DNA of 64,000 nt, taken from positions 310,001 to 374,000 of the forward strand of contig JAWUZG010000159.1 in assembly GCA_036785705.1 (NCBI GenBank), read 5' to 3'. Within the stretch, counting starts at the first letter, position 1, and each line of letters opens with the position of its first letter. Positions 47,257-59,214 of this stretch are shown here, piece after piece. This DNA comes from Acanthornis magna (lineage: Eukaryota > Chordata > Aves > Passeriformes > Acanthizidae). The notes below the pieces were generated by a model. It was not told the DNA's origin. It ran no database searches and saw only the letters and a program-made list of their open reading frames with translations. The position numbers and the translations under genes are program-made.

Positions 47257-47435
47257 TATGACTCTGTCTTGGGTCTCCTGGTGTTGCCTGTCTGCAGTGG
47301 GGATACTGGTGGGGGATGCTGGCAGGGATGCAGGATATCACTAGGGATGCTGGGGTGCCAGCAGGGAGGTGGGTAACTTCACTGCCAGTGCTGCTGCGAG
47401 CAGCCCTTGGAGAGCAGGGCAGGTCCAAGGCAGAG

Positions 47436-47997
47436 ATCAAAAATAGACTTTGCTCTTCTTGATAAAAGTAATAAAATGGTTAGCGGTGTTAAATTAAGCC
47501 TTACAAACCAAAACCCAAGGAGGTTAAATAAAGCCCGGAGGCTCTGCAAAAAACCACAACAACTACAAAACAGCTGCAAAGACATCTTTACACACCAAAG
47601 AAACTCTTCCACTCCTCACCTCTCCAGGACACAATGTCAGCAAACACAAGACTCACACATGAGAAAGAAACACAGATGCAATGGGAGCAGCCCCACAAGA
47701 AGTGTGGGTGCCATGGACAGAACTATTTACACTATGGACACGGAGCTGAGCTGGGGCCAGTCCGGCCGCAGGAGCCCCCGGGCTCTGCCTGTCCCCTCCG
47801 GGTGCTGCGGTCAGTGCTGGGCACTTGTGCTTCCTCAGTTGGGATTAGTGCCCCAGCTCCTGCTCTTTTTCTGCTGTGGAGGAGGAGGACAAGGAGCTGA
47901 GGGTCTTACCCAAATGCCTGTAGGCTGCAATGAGCTCCCGAAGCCACTCCAGTGTGAGCTCCCAGATGGAAAAGCCAGTGCTGTTCTGCATGAGAAG
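47436..47997 (-). pseudogene. Partial duplicate of the PCIF1 3' end (last exon and 3' UTR)
   Basis: About 560 bases closely match 51,146 to about 52,115 in the true PCIF1 gene, in the same orientation. The long 3' UTR block (AATAGACTTTGCTCTTCTTG and onward) is almost identical. About 395 bases present in the true gene between roughly 51,508 and 51,905 are missing here. The coding part keeps an open frame that parallels the PCIF1 C-terminus (WELTLEWLRELIAAYRHLGK against [20 protein letters not shown]), with a shorter serine run and an earlier stop at 47845. The homology begins inside the last exon, without its splice acceptor. The copy joins directly onto the 3' side of the RNF182-like gene and may form part of that gene's 3' UTR. 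Confidence 0.85.
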
Positions 47998-48129
47998 GCA
48001 CCAGGCACTGAACTTCTCCCCGTGGCCCAGGCAGAGCATGCTGTGGGTCAGACACCTGTACCCCAAGGGACAATGCTCCAAGGAACCCAAATCCTCCCTG
48101 GCTCAGGCACAGGGGTTGGCTGTGCAGGG

Positions 48130-48855
48130 TCAAGAGTGGGGGAACCCAAAGACCTCCAAGCACAGGCACTGGCAGAGGCTGTAGACAATGCAGAGGAGGA
48201 GGGTGGAGGGCACAAGGCTGACCAGGATGATGCCCAGGCTGTGGTGCTCGATGAGCAGGAGGTAGATGCCAAAGGGCAGAGAGCTGAAGTAGAGGAGGCA
48301 GAGGACACCCAGGATGAAGCGCGGGACAGCTTGCCACCCCCAGGAGCGCCACTTCTGCCCAGGGCCGTGGCAGGGCAGAGCACCCAGGCTGGTGGGGCGG
48401 TACAGCCGCACCACCTCCAGCCTGCCCAGGCTCTCTGGTGGGGTCACGTCCTCCGGCACCTCCAGGATGGTGACAACGAGGCAGTCAGGGCTGGATGTAG
48501 GCTCCAGCACACTGGGGCAAAGAAGGACCTCAGGAGATCGGGGCGGACCCCGTTTCTTGGCCCGTTCACGGCCTGTCAGCAGTGCCAGTGCCTCACTGTC
48601 ATCCTGCAGCTGCTGCACGTCCCCGCCAGGCACCGGGCTGTGCTGGCGGCAGAAGGGGCAACGGAGCTGGGGGGTTGATGCGTCCCCCGCGGGCACAATC
48701 CTGCGCAGGCAGCGGGCACAGAGGCGATGGCCACAGTGGAGCCGCTTGGGCCTGCGGGAACGGGCGTCGAAGCGGCTGTAGCAGATCTGGCACTCCAACT
48801 CGGGGGGCGAGGGTGCCACTGGCGGTGACCCCAGCTTGCTGTCTGTCTGGGCCAT
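48130..48855 (-). CDS. RNF182-like membrane RING-finger E3 ubiquitin ligase
   Basis: Probable E3 ubiquitin ligase in an intracellular membrane. One uninterrupted coding exon encodes 241 residues (human RNF182: 247). The C3HC4 RING is complete: C22, C25, C41, H43, C46, C49, C66, C69. The middle has the conserved CLVVTILEVPED stretch typical of RNF182. Two hydrophobic helices at about 180-200 and 207-229 form the C-terminal membrane hairpin. The start MAQTDSK was chosen because an acceptor (CCCCCCACAG/CCTCGG) lies 31 bases upstream, so the open frame beyond it is not translated. True RNF182 is on another chromosome in human; this is a paralogue absent between human ZNF335 and PCIF1. Neighbours: the Iroquois-like gene converges from the left; PCIF1 follows on the right in the same direction. 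Confidence 0.85.
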   Translation of the reverse strand: MAQTDSKLGSPPVAPSPPELECQICYSRFDARSRRPKRLHCGHRLCARCLRRIVPAGDASTPQLRCPFCRQHSPVPGGDVQQLQDDSEALALLTGRERAKKRGPPRSPEVLLCPSVLEPTSSPDCLVVTILEVPEDVTPPESLGRLEVVRLYRPTSLGALPCHGPGQKWRSWGWQAVPRFILGVLCLLYFSSLPFGIYLLLIEHHSLGIILVSLVPSTLLLCIVYSLCQCLCLEVFGFPHS

Positions 48856-48885
48856 GCTCCTGGGTGGCTGCTGGGGGCTGCCGAG

Positions 48886-49900
48886 GCTGTGGGGGGAGGG
48901 CAGCGCTGTCAGCCAGGGCTGAGGGCAGGTCCCCGGCCGCTGCCTCCCACGCGTGGGTTCCCAGCTCCCGGTCAGCCCCCGGGACTCGGTGCGACAGCAG
49001 GGCAGGGGGAGCAGAGTGGTGGCGACAGCCCCCTCCCCGGGCCCGACTCCAACCCCCGGCTGCTGCCACCGGCGCTGGGACTCGCCATCATCCCGGCCCC
49101 TGCTTTGCGGGTTGAAAAAACCGCTCCCAGTGGCCGGCACCGGCGAGAGGGCAGCTCCCGGACGCATCTGTGGCCCTCCCGGTGCGTGCGGTCCTCTGGG
49201 GCCCCGGGGCCAGGACGGCTACGGTCACCGGCTCTGCCAGCGGCGGGGATCCCCACCCGCACCCCGCTCCCGCTCCCGGGGCGAGCAGCTCTCGGTCCGT
49301 ACTCCCGCCCCCGCTCCCGGCCCGCACCGCATCCTCTCCCGTACCTGCGCTCCGCGCCGCGGCTCCCGGCAGGGACACAGCGGCGGGTCGGTCCCCGGCC
49401 CCGGCGGGCTCGGTGGCACCGGTGGGCTCCGCGGCGGCGGGCTCGGGCCCGGCAGCCCCATGGGGGGAGGCGCGGGGCGCTGCCCGCCGCGCTGCGGGGG
49501 CGAGCGCGGCGCAGGGGCCGCCGGCAGCGCCGCGGCGTTGGCCCGGTAACGGCGAGCGGGGAACGGGGGGGAGCTCGGACGGGCCGTGCCAGGGCCCCGC
49601 GGAGCCCCCCCTGCAGAACAGAGCCCCGCCGGGCTGCGAGGGGCAGGCGCAGGGGTCGATGCAGTGGGCGGTGCGGGGTCTGGCGCGGGATCGGTGCGGC
49701 TCCCCATACTCCAGGGTTCTCCGCTCACGGTCAGCCCGGAGGGTGTTCCTTCCCGGCCTGGGGCTTGTGGCAGCGGCACTTGGGGTTCAGCACTCTCGGA
49801 GAGTCGAGTCGGGGGCACTCGGGGGACACTTGACAGGTTCAGGCTGGCCACAGCCAAACCCCCTGCACATCCACGCTGCAGGTTGTGTCTCCCAAGCCCG
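48886..49900 (-). promoter_or_regulatory. CpG-rich 5' region and leader exon of the RNF182-like gene
   Basis: The coding exon begins at 48886. Upstream, a good minus-strand donor (GCGCAG/GTACGGGAG) ends a probable non-coding leader exon at 49345, inside a CpG island that spans about 49,130-49,720. The promoter should therefore lie around 49,400-49,750. No TATA box seen. The boundaries are from splice consensus only. Confidence 0.5.
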
Positions 49901-51100
49901 GTAAGATCCACCCCCAGCCGCTGCCCTTACAGGGCGTTTCCAGCAGCCCCGGGGGGGTAGAAGCACTCAGGGACACCCTCCTTCCCTCCAGGCAGGAGAG
50001 TGCACCACAGGGACAATGGTAGTATGGGCCTTTTAATATAAATCGTCCAGGTTTTATAGTCTGATAGAGGTTTTATGCCAGGGCTCCCACTCATGGTGTG
50101 CCTCATTCCCCCAGTCCTGCCTGTAGCACCCGCTGCTCCCAACTGCTCCCACAGCTGCTCCTCGCACCACAGCCCCTCACACAGCTTCACCTAGTCCTGG
50201 TTATCTGCCCTTGAAACCTCCCAAGTGTCAACCTGATGTGCCACATCGACCATCTCTTGCTCCGTTGGGATAAAGGAGACTCCAGAAGCAGCCCATGCCC
50301 CCGGGGCTTCCGGCCACTGATGTAATCTACACGTCCCCTGTGAGACCACAGCCCCTGGATACTAAACCAGGTAACTGTTCCTCACCTGAAGAAGGCAAAG
50401 GGGTCAGTGTGCACTGACTGACCAAGGGGTGGGTTAGGGACACTCCCAGCACCAGCACATCTCTACTCACCTGCTGCCTCAACAGCTGGCAGTCTTGGCT
50501 CAAGAACAATGATTAAAGGGAAAAAAAAGCCTTCACAAACTGACACTTTCACAGCTGACATTCCCAACTGCCCTGACTTAAAGGACATCACTGATCTCCT
50601 TGACAACATCGAAAGCGTCTCTGGAGAGATGTGGAGCCTCTGGAAGCAGACAGCATCTGGGGCTGAGCCATTCCTGCCCACCTCAGGGTGGCACTGTCGC
50701 TGCTGTGCCATAGGCACCAGCACTGCTGCAGCGCCAGTGCTGCTGTGGCACTGACACTGGTCCAGCACCAGCACTGAGGCACCCCACAGGAGAGGTTGGC
50801 TGTGCTGCCCCAAGGGGTCCAAAGGCAGTGCACTTCCCTGCACTTCTCCAATGGGAGACCACCAAAACCTCTGTGAAGCAGCCAAGAGCCGGCAATGGGG
50901 TGGTCAGGATGTTTCAAGGGCTCACACTGATCATTATGAAACAAAACTCACCAGGAGGGCAGGGCTGCCCGGAATGGGGCAGATTCCAGACAGTTCTGAA
51001 AAACCAAAGCCCAATGTTCTTCTACCTTCCACCCAGGCAGAGACCAGACAGGGGTGAGCAGAGACCCCAGACACCAAAGAAGGAAAGTCATGGACACGGG
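49900..51100. other. Spacer between the RNF182-like promoter and the PCIF1 3' end
   Basis: No gene recognised. An AT-rich patch at 50,025-50,080 (CCTTTTAATATAAATCG) and an open stretch at 50,509-50,680 that reads DLKDITDLLDNIESVSGEMW on the plus strand stand out. The latter lacks a credible partner exon and is left uncalled. Confidence 0.5.
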
Positions 51101-51116
51101 CAGAGCTGTATGCTGG

Positions 51117-51122
51117 TTTTAA
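51117..51122 (-). terminator. PCIF1: Probable PCIF1 polyadenylation signal (ATTAAA)
   Basis: TTTAAT on the plus strand gives ATTAAA on the minus strand, about 790 bases past the PCIF1 stop. No AATAAA is seen between it and the stop on that strand. The duplicate at 47.4 kb breaks off about 25 bases before the corresponding point, so it lacks this signal. Confidence 0.5.
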
Positions 51123-51911
51123 TGTTCCTAAGAACTAGGAAACGGAAATCAAAAATAGACTTTGCTCTTCTTGATAAAAGTAATAAAATGGTTAGCGGTG
51201 TTAAATTAATCCTTACAAAACAAAACCCAAGGAGGTTAAATAAAGCCCGGAGGCTCTGCATAAAAACCACGACGACTACAAAACAGCTGCAAAGACGTCT
51301 TTACACACCAAAGAAACTCTTCTCTGCTCCTCGCCTCTCCAGGACACAATGTCAGCAAACACGAGACTCACACATGAGAAAGAAACACAGATGCGATGGG
51401 AGCAGCCCCACGAGAAGTGCGGGTGCCATGGACAGAACTATTTACACTATGGACACGGAGCCGTGCTGGGGCCAGTCCGGCCGCAGGAGCCCCCGGGCTC
51501 TGCCCGTCCCTCTCCTGCCGGGGCCCCTCCGGCCGTGGCGCTCAGCGCCCAGCACTCGCGCTTGCCATCCATCCCTCCATCTGTTCCGCCATCCTTCTGC
51601 CCACGTGCGCGTCCCAGCTCTGGCTGCCCCTTCCCTTGGCACTCCGGCGTCGCGGAGCTGCCTGCTCCTCCTGCCGCGCCACACTGGGCTCCCTCGCCCC
51701 TGGTGAGGGCCGCGGCTGAGCCTCCTCTCGCACTGGCTGCCGGGTGCTCCCAGCTCCTGGGGGCTGGCGTGCAGTTCACAGAGGAGAGCAGGCGCTGTGG
51801 AGCTGCTGTGCAGGAGTCCCAGGCCGGTGCTGCGCAGCCAGCAGTCTCTGCTGCCCCGGCCAGCCTTCCCCGGGGCTGCCGGCACGTCCCCTGCTGCCTC
51901 ACACCTCGGCC

Positions 51912-54900
51912 TTAGTTGGGATTAGTCTCTCGGCTGCTGCTCTGCTCTCGGCCCAGCTCCCGCTCTTTGTCCGCTGTGGAGGAGGAGGACGAGGAGGAGG
52001 AGGAGGAGGAGGAAGACGAGGAGCTGAGGGTCCGGCCTGAATGTTTGTAGGCTGCAACGAGCTCCTGCAGCCGCTCCGGCGTGGGCTCCCACTTGGCAAA
52101 GCCGGCGCTGTTCTGCAGGAAGAGGACGGCTGTGTTGTGCACAGCCTTGTAGTACATCTCCTCCCTGCAAGGGAAGAGCACAGGCATCAGCATCTCCCCT
52201 GGCCCCTGCCCAAAGCCATTGACACCTGCTCCCCCCTCTTCCTGCCTGCCACCATTAGGACAAGAGTTCGTCCGGTCCTTTCTCTCATTATTCTGAGAAG
52301 GGAGGCACACTGCAGCCTCTGGCAGTTCTGAGTATGGTAGAGGCTCTTGAGCTTTCAGAGGGAAGCACTGATGTTGCAGAGCCCCATCGCTCTCTACCAG
52401 TACATGCATGTGCTGGGACCTTGCTGTCCCTGCAGAGAGGACTCAGCACAGTGAGGCATTAGTCCTAAGCAGGTAAGAACTTCAGCGTTCAGGTGCCTGT
52501 TGCTTGAACAAGTTGTTGCTCAAACCTGTTGCCTCAGCAGGAGAGCGGGGGCCAGCCTGCCCTGCTGGGGACCGAGCCCCCAGTGCCCCTTGCCTCTGTT
52601 CTCCCAGTGACACCCAGCTGCTGCAGCACAGGCAGCAACCGAGCCTGAGGGCTGGCAGAGGCACAGATCAGCACCACAGGTGTGACCTGTTCTGGCTGGA
52701 CTCATGCCCAAGGCATACACCTCTCACAAGCTAAAGTTAGCAGTCATTAAGCAGACATTGAATTCACAATGCTGTCTGCCCATCCTAAACACCCGCAGAT
52801 GATGCGCTGTGCTTGTCCTTGCCTGCTCCCTGCTTCCCACTGATTTCAGCTTGGGAGAGGATATTTCTGTCACACAGCTTCAGAGCCGTGTTCCCAGAAG
52901 GATCTGAGAACAAAGCCTACTTTTTGCAGACGTGCTGAGACCCGCTGCGGTACTCGTGATCGAAGGCCGGCAGGATGAGCTGGTGCCGCTTGAATTTGCT
53001 CTGCTCCATGCGGGTCAGGGCTGGTGTGGGGGGGTCCCGCCACTCAGGGATGAAGACAATGAAGGAGAGTGGCTCGCTGGAGCTCTCCAGCAGTTTCTAG
53101 TGCAAGAAGAAAAGGGACAATCTCAGCACTAGCTGAGCAATGACGTGTCTAATGAGTCCTATGGAAAGGAAATACTTCTGCTTCAAGAGCCACTGTCCTC
53201 TGCCCCTTCCCTCAGGACACAGGAGTATTGGGGAGCAGAGGATGGATGGCACACCTCCATCCCAAACAACCCCACTGGTGAGCAGACGTACCTCAAAGTG
53301 AGAGACCATAGCATCCATCAGCTCCTCACAGAACGGAGGATTTGCCTCAAAAGAGCCACTTATAGGGAAGAAATCCAGGCACGGGCTGAAAAGAGGCAAA
53401 GATCGCCATCAGCTCGTCCTGAGTCATCTCATGGGCACGCACCCACACCCACACAGAGCAAGGGAACATCAGACTCACCCCCTGGATCCAAAATACCCGT
53501 CTGTGTCCAAGAAGGCTGAACAGTACTGTTTAAAATAGCAATTCAGGGGCGAGGCAAAGCATTCAAAACTCACTCCAAAGAGCTTGTGGAGGGCTTCAAA
53601 GATGTGCACGGGAAGTGCCCCTTGCAGACCAGTCCCTTCGTACAGCCCCACACCGAACATCATCTGAGAAGAGCAAACCCCAGTGAGTCGTGCCTGCACT
53701 CGCTGTTCCTGCTGCTCCCTTCACTGACCACGGACCCAGGGCCACATGTCCATGCACCCACTCCTCTAGGTATGCAGGGCCCCCTCGTCCTTTCTCAAAT
53801 TCGTGTAGGTCCCTGCATGTACTCAAGAATGCTCTTTAGAGATTTTATCCAACTCTGACCCCACAAAACCATCAGTTTTCTCTTGTACCCAAGAGAGCCT
53901 TCAGCTGCCCCTCAAGAGTCAACAGCTACTGAAGGCTTCTTTCACAAAAATCTTTACCACAATGAGGTCTCGTGTCAAGACCACAATTGGTCCCCACACC
54001 ACAGTCCTACCTCAGCATAGCAGGAGCAGACTACAGACCCAGTTTAAACCCTGTGCTGCTTCACGATCCCAAAGCTGTGGCCCTTTCCCAGAGCAAAGAC
54101 AAGTTCCCAGTGCTGCCAAGGCTTTCTGATGTACAGCTGTGGTGAGACCATACCTGATATCGACGGAGAAGGCACCAAACCCTGGGCAGGAACTTTTCAA
54201 AACCCGAGTCGTCAATGCAGCTGTACCGATAGAGGAGCCACTAGAAGAGAAAACCCAGCCACTGAACACACCAGGAACAGCCGAGGTACAGTGATACATG
54301 CACACTGTGACAGGGAGAGGGACGCTGAGGAGCAGGTGGGCTCTGCAGGGAGTTGTCAGCACATCTGCTGTCACTGCATGAGCCACCAGCTTGTCACTAG
54401 CAAGAAATGAATGAACCATCACACCAGCACGTGTCTCTCAGCAAGGGCTGCCTTTCTGTGAGTACAACGCTCTGGCAGCACAACACTTATCCAGAGCACA
54501 CACCCAACACCTGGGAAATACTCCCAGCAGAGCCTGAACCCAGCTAAGGTGAGAGCAGCTGTCCTCATGCCCATGGCAGTGCCTGACAGCCCTGCAGGGT
54601 CAGTTGGCCATCCTCTGCCCCACCCTGCCCTTGGAGCACATGGGTGACCCTGCCCCAGGGAGCAGCAGACCCAGCACCCAGCCCGTACCAGCTTGCTGAA
54701 GTAGTTGCGGCTCACTTTGACCATCTCCCCCTTGTACCGCACACACGCCACATTGTTCTCCATGTGCATCTCCACGCTGGGGAGCGGCGGGGAGGGGATG
54801 GCCAGTCTCACAGGGTAGCAGTACACCAGCCTGTCCTGGACCTCAGGAGCTTCTATCTCAGCTATAGAGAATGAAGAGAAAGGCAGCCCATGAGAATCCA

Positions 54901-57900
54901 AGGGCATTCGGGACCAATCTTTGGTGCCCTTTAGTGGGGTTGGAAAACAAGCAGCAAAAACAATGGCAAAAAGCAGACACAGGGACCTAAAAGGAGTCTG
55001 AGGAGAGCCAGGACCCAAAAAGGAAAAGAACTACAGAGAGTGGGGATGAAAAAAGCAGGGCCCATGGAGGAAGGGAAAAGTGACTAGAGGCAGAAGTACA
55101 AACATGAACTAGAAGAAAGAACAGAGAAAATATCAAGGAACATGAACTCTGCCGAGAAAGGGTGCACTGTGACATGCTGGGAGGGTAGAGGGGTGCAGAA
55201 GGTGCTCAGAACACAAGAAAAGTGGCAAATGAAAATACAAGGAGGAGAGAAAACTTGGCGTTCAAGAAGGAGATGCCAGCTGTCCCCAGGAATTCATGAA
55301 GCAGCAGAAAAAAGCATGGTCCCGGGAAATGAATGAATGCCCTGCTCAGTGTGACCAGCTCCTGACAAGCTACTTCATCCTGGCAAATCACATATTTATG
55401 GTATTTGATGTTAGAGCTGGTCACAGCACCTGATGGAAGACAATCTGTCACTGTACAGACACTGTGTGACTGACAGTTGAGGCCTATGCTGGACCCACTG
55501 TTTCTGACTTTGAAACACAGCCTTTCTGACTTTTGGGGACAGAGCTACCCTCCCAACAGGTAACACTCTCTGAACAGGGATAGGCCAGAGCACAGGGTCT
55601 TTAACTGCAGTGCTGTAGCTCTACAGCTCTCCATAGCTGGCTGCGTACCAGAGATGTTGTTCTCTTTGAGTATGGCAAGATGCTTCTCCCGGATGCGCTT
55701 GACGTATTCCAGGGATATGTAGTAAATTTTACTGCAGATGCCTTCAACAGAGTCCTTGGCTGCAGCCGACACGTGGGGCCCGCACTGTTTGCGTAAGTGC
55801 TCCAGGCGGTCCTGTGGAAACAGAGAACTAGAGTCCCTCGCACGGCCACCGCCGGCTCTCCAGGGGTACTCAGTGCCTCCAGGCTGCCCTCCCATGGCAA
55901 ACAGTGAGTAGAAGCAATGGTAGTCACCACCAGAAGGACCTGTACCTGTCCCCACGTGCCCCCTCCCCAGCTCCCTGTGCCCAGCCACACAGCAGCGGGG
56001 CACTGACCATGTAATCCTCCTTGGAGGCGGAATGGTCCCGTCGCAGCCAGCTGAAGGTGTCCTCCACATTCCACTTCACCACCTTCCTGCTGTCTGGGGA
56101 AGCACTCCTGCGAAAACAGAGAGGTGAAATTTAACTTGCAGCTGCACAGCAAGATATCCCACTCCCCTCCAAAGTTTTCTGTCAGTGGGGAATGTGGACA
56201 CTGACACTTCCTCAAGGCCCAGCCCTGTCACTCCCCTCCAGTTCTCTGGAAAGTGCTTCCAGACATTCGCATGATTACGGACTGCCATGCTCTCTCCAAA
56301 ACTTGGTGTAGCTGGCTGCTGTCCTCTCTGCAAGAGGAGAGGCCCACAAAGCCTTTATTTGCCATGGCAATGGTCCATTTTGATATTGCCTGTAATTTTC
56401 AAGTACTGCTAGGGGCTTGTGACTGAGAAAACTACCCTGTTAACAAGCTTTTCCCTTCCCCCATAAGGTTCTCCCTACAATCTTCCTCACTTCTGTCTCC
56501 TGTGGTAGAACTGATCAGAAAAACCCTACCTTGTATACAAAATGCCACTCTAAACTTGTTGCTCTGCAACAGCAGTGAGTGCCCAAGCATTCCTGTTTGT
56601 ATCTCGGGGATAACAGAAGACACTCCACACCCTGTACTTCATCAACTCTCACTTGTCTCCACACACATTCAGCTTCCCAATATTACATTTTACAGTAATG
56701 TCACTATCAAAAGATGGCTCCAGCGCTACTGTTTTTCTTTTGTATGTTCCTAACCTTGCTTTTCCCCAACAACATTATGACCTATGCTGGATAAGGCAGG
56801 ATAAGCAGCCCCTATAGCCCTTTGTCTTCTCTGAACGTGACAGCACTGCCAGAGGAGCCCCCACCTGGATTCAATCAGCCGTTTCGCAGCCTCAGCATAC
56901 TTGAAAAGCAGCCTCTTGGCTTCCTCCCGGAACTTGATTCTGGATAACCTGAGGTAAGTTAAATTCATATGCATCAGTCTCACAAAGGCATGGAGGCCAG
57001 GTTCAGTCCCCCAACTTTCCTTCACCAGCATCCAACCACTTCATCAGCTGAAGGCAAGCACCGCAGCACATAATCCACGGCATGTAAATCACACGACCAG
57101 ACCAACACTGAACCATCCCAGCAAGGTGGCCTGTCTGTGGACAGTACCTGATGGGAATGTCATTCATGATCTCTCTGAACATGGAAGGAGACACTACTGG
57201 CTCGCAGTCACTCGGTAAAAGAGGATCAGTCCCTTTATCAACCACCTTCCTCTCCAACATCCAGCGATTAAATGACTCCCTCGGGGGGTCAATCCCTGGA
57301 GATGCACAGAAGAAGGGTCTAATCAATACAATACAGATTCCCAGCAGCTCTGATAAGGATCATCACATGAAATTCTGCCAAATCAATTAACTAACGACGT
57401 CACAGAGTATAACCATCACAAAAAGAGAACACAGGGACTAGACAGGCATAAAATGAAAGGTAGATCACCACAGCACTGCAGGACTGAGAAGGAAATCAAG
57501 GGAGTCCAACAGAAACTCACCTTCTCGCTGCTGGCAGAGCTCACGGTAATGCTGCCGCAGCTTGAGAATGAGCTGGGACCGGAGCAGCTCCACCTCAGGG
57601 TGTGGAGAAAGCACTTCTGATGCTGCCCTCTGCTTAATCACGGCGTTTGTCTGAATATCCAGGTCCCAATATACTCTGTGGCAGAAGCAAATGTCATCAG
57701 GATAACCAGATCATTGGCTAATTATCAAATATTACTTCTAAAGTTGCTTCCTTGAGCTGTTTCACCAACCAGGAAACCAAACTATCAACACTCCTGGCAA
57801 TGACTTATCCCTCAGGTTCCTCAAAGATAGCTAGAAACTTGTATGTCTCTAACACTCCACTGAGAAAGGAACAGAAGACAGATGGAGACAACTCACTCGG

Positions 57901-59200
57901 TTGGTCGTAGAAGAGCTGCCTGCTGTTTGTCTTCAGGTGAAACACACCATGCCTTCAAAACAGAGGTTCCTGGAATACTGGGAGAGCTGGGGACTGGCTG
58001 AGCAGCTGGGGTCCCTGGGACATCCGCCTGTGCGTGTGAAAGACAAATTACTGCACCAGAGAGACAGGTAAAGGGGAAGTAGACCAGTGAACTAAACAGT
58101 CCCGCACCAGAACATCACGCAGTAGACCCCTGTGATCTCTCCAGCCCCCTTCAGTTTCAGGCTGCACACATTTGTTTCACAGCAGCACACCCACCTTGGG
58201 CTTCTTCACACTATTGCCACTTGGTGGAACCTCCTCGGAGAACCTCCTCTTCCTCTGCTTGCTCTCCACAGAAGCATCTGCCACCCCACCTTCCAGTGGC
58301 ATTGGAGCCGCGTTCAGTCCCAGAGGGTCTGACTATAAGAGTCCAAACAACAAAAGCACACGTCAGCTCACCCGCTGCCACCACAGCGTCCCAAATGAAG
58401 GCAGAAAGCGCTTAACTTCCCATTGCACTGCTCCTGGCTCCCACGTGGATGGAAATAAGGACACCACTAGTCACACCTGCACAAAGCTACAAGATTCTCT
58501 TCTAGATCTGTCTGTATGCTTTTTTTAAAGACTTTGATGAGGAAAAACTCCTCACAAACTCCCCACGCTGTTCTTTGAGCGGTGCATGACGCCTGGAACA
58601 GCATCACCTGACAGGCACCTGACAGAGGAACACTTCCCCAGAATCATGCCAGACAATGGACTGGGCAAGGAGCTCTGAAGGCACAGAAGACCATCCCACA
58701 CTGTAATCTGAGGTCCACAGACCATGAACACCCCAGTCCTGGCACAGCTCCCCAAGGTGAGCATGCACTTACGATGACATCGTGCTGTCCCAGCACAGGC
58801 ATTTCCCACAGAGACTGGTTCGTGAAGCGGTTGAAGTAGTATGGGCGGTTCTCCCGCTTGCTCCAGCACTTCTCCCAGCCAGCCTGCACCAGCTCATCTG
58901 AGAAGACAGCTAGAGTCAGGAGAGGAGCAACCTGCACGACAGCCTTGCCCTGCTGGTGCCCACCACTGTCCCAGCACACTGAAATATGCATCATTCCCAG
59001 CGACCCTTGGCAGCCTCGCTTCACCCCCCTTCCCACTCCCAGGGCCCTGCATAATTCCCAAAGGCAGAGCCAGTACCTGGCAAGTCCTGTACCAGGCGCA
59101 TGGGTTTGGGGGAGCTGGGCTGGTTCTGATTGGAGGTGCCAGGTGAGTGACTCATGAGAGATGCTTCCTCCGCAGGGCTTCTGTGATTCTCATTGGCCAT
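51912..59200 (-). CDS. PCIF1: mRNA cap-adenosine N6-methyltransferase PCIF1 (CAPAM), complete
   Basis: Nuclear enzyme that binds the phosphorylated RNA polymerase II C-terminal domain and N6-methylates 2'-O-methyladenosine next to the m7G cap (m6Am). Fifteen coding exons: 59077-59200, 58773-58897, 58195-58332, 57897-58027, 57521-57675, 57148-57295, 56865-56948, 56008-56107, 55649-55811, 54689-54861, 54154-54240, 53479-53663, 53292-53385, 52921-53096, 51912-52164; 2,136 bases, 711 residues (human 704). The ATG at 59200 opens [20 protein letters not shown] as in mammals. A WW domain ([20 protein letters not shown]) lies near residues 45-80. The catalytic NPPF motif is at 553-556, the human position. 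The methyltransferase core and [20 protein letters not shown] are strongly conserved. Only the C-terminal serine tract differs in length. Fully intact. Confidence 0.97.
51977..52024 (-). repeat. PCIF1: GGA trinucleotide repeat encoding the PCIF1 C-terminal serine tract
   Basis: A GGA run interrupted by GAC/GAA encodes about 17 consecutive serines near the PCIF1 C-terminus. Human PCIF1 has a broken, shorter serine stretch and the neighbouring duplicate has SSLSSSS. The tract is probably length-polymorphic and likely lies in a disordered tail. Confidence 0.8.
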
Positions 59201-59214
59201 TTCTCAGCAACCAC

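Noticed and set aside
47407..48678. 423-residue plus-strand open frame opposite the RNF182-like gene
   Set aside because: It is antisense to the RING gene and the PCIF1 duplicate; no domain, and both strands are already explained.
50509..50754. Plus-strand open frame with natural-looking residues (LKDITDLLDNIESVSGEMW)
   Set aside because: Short, no partner exons, no family match; may be a relic, but not supportable as a gene.
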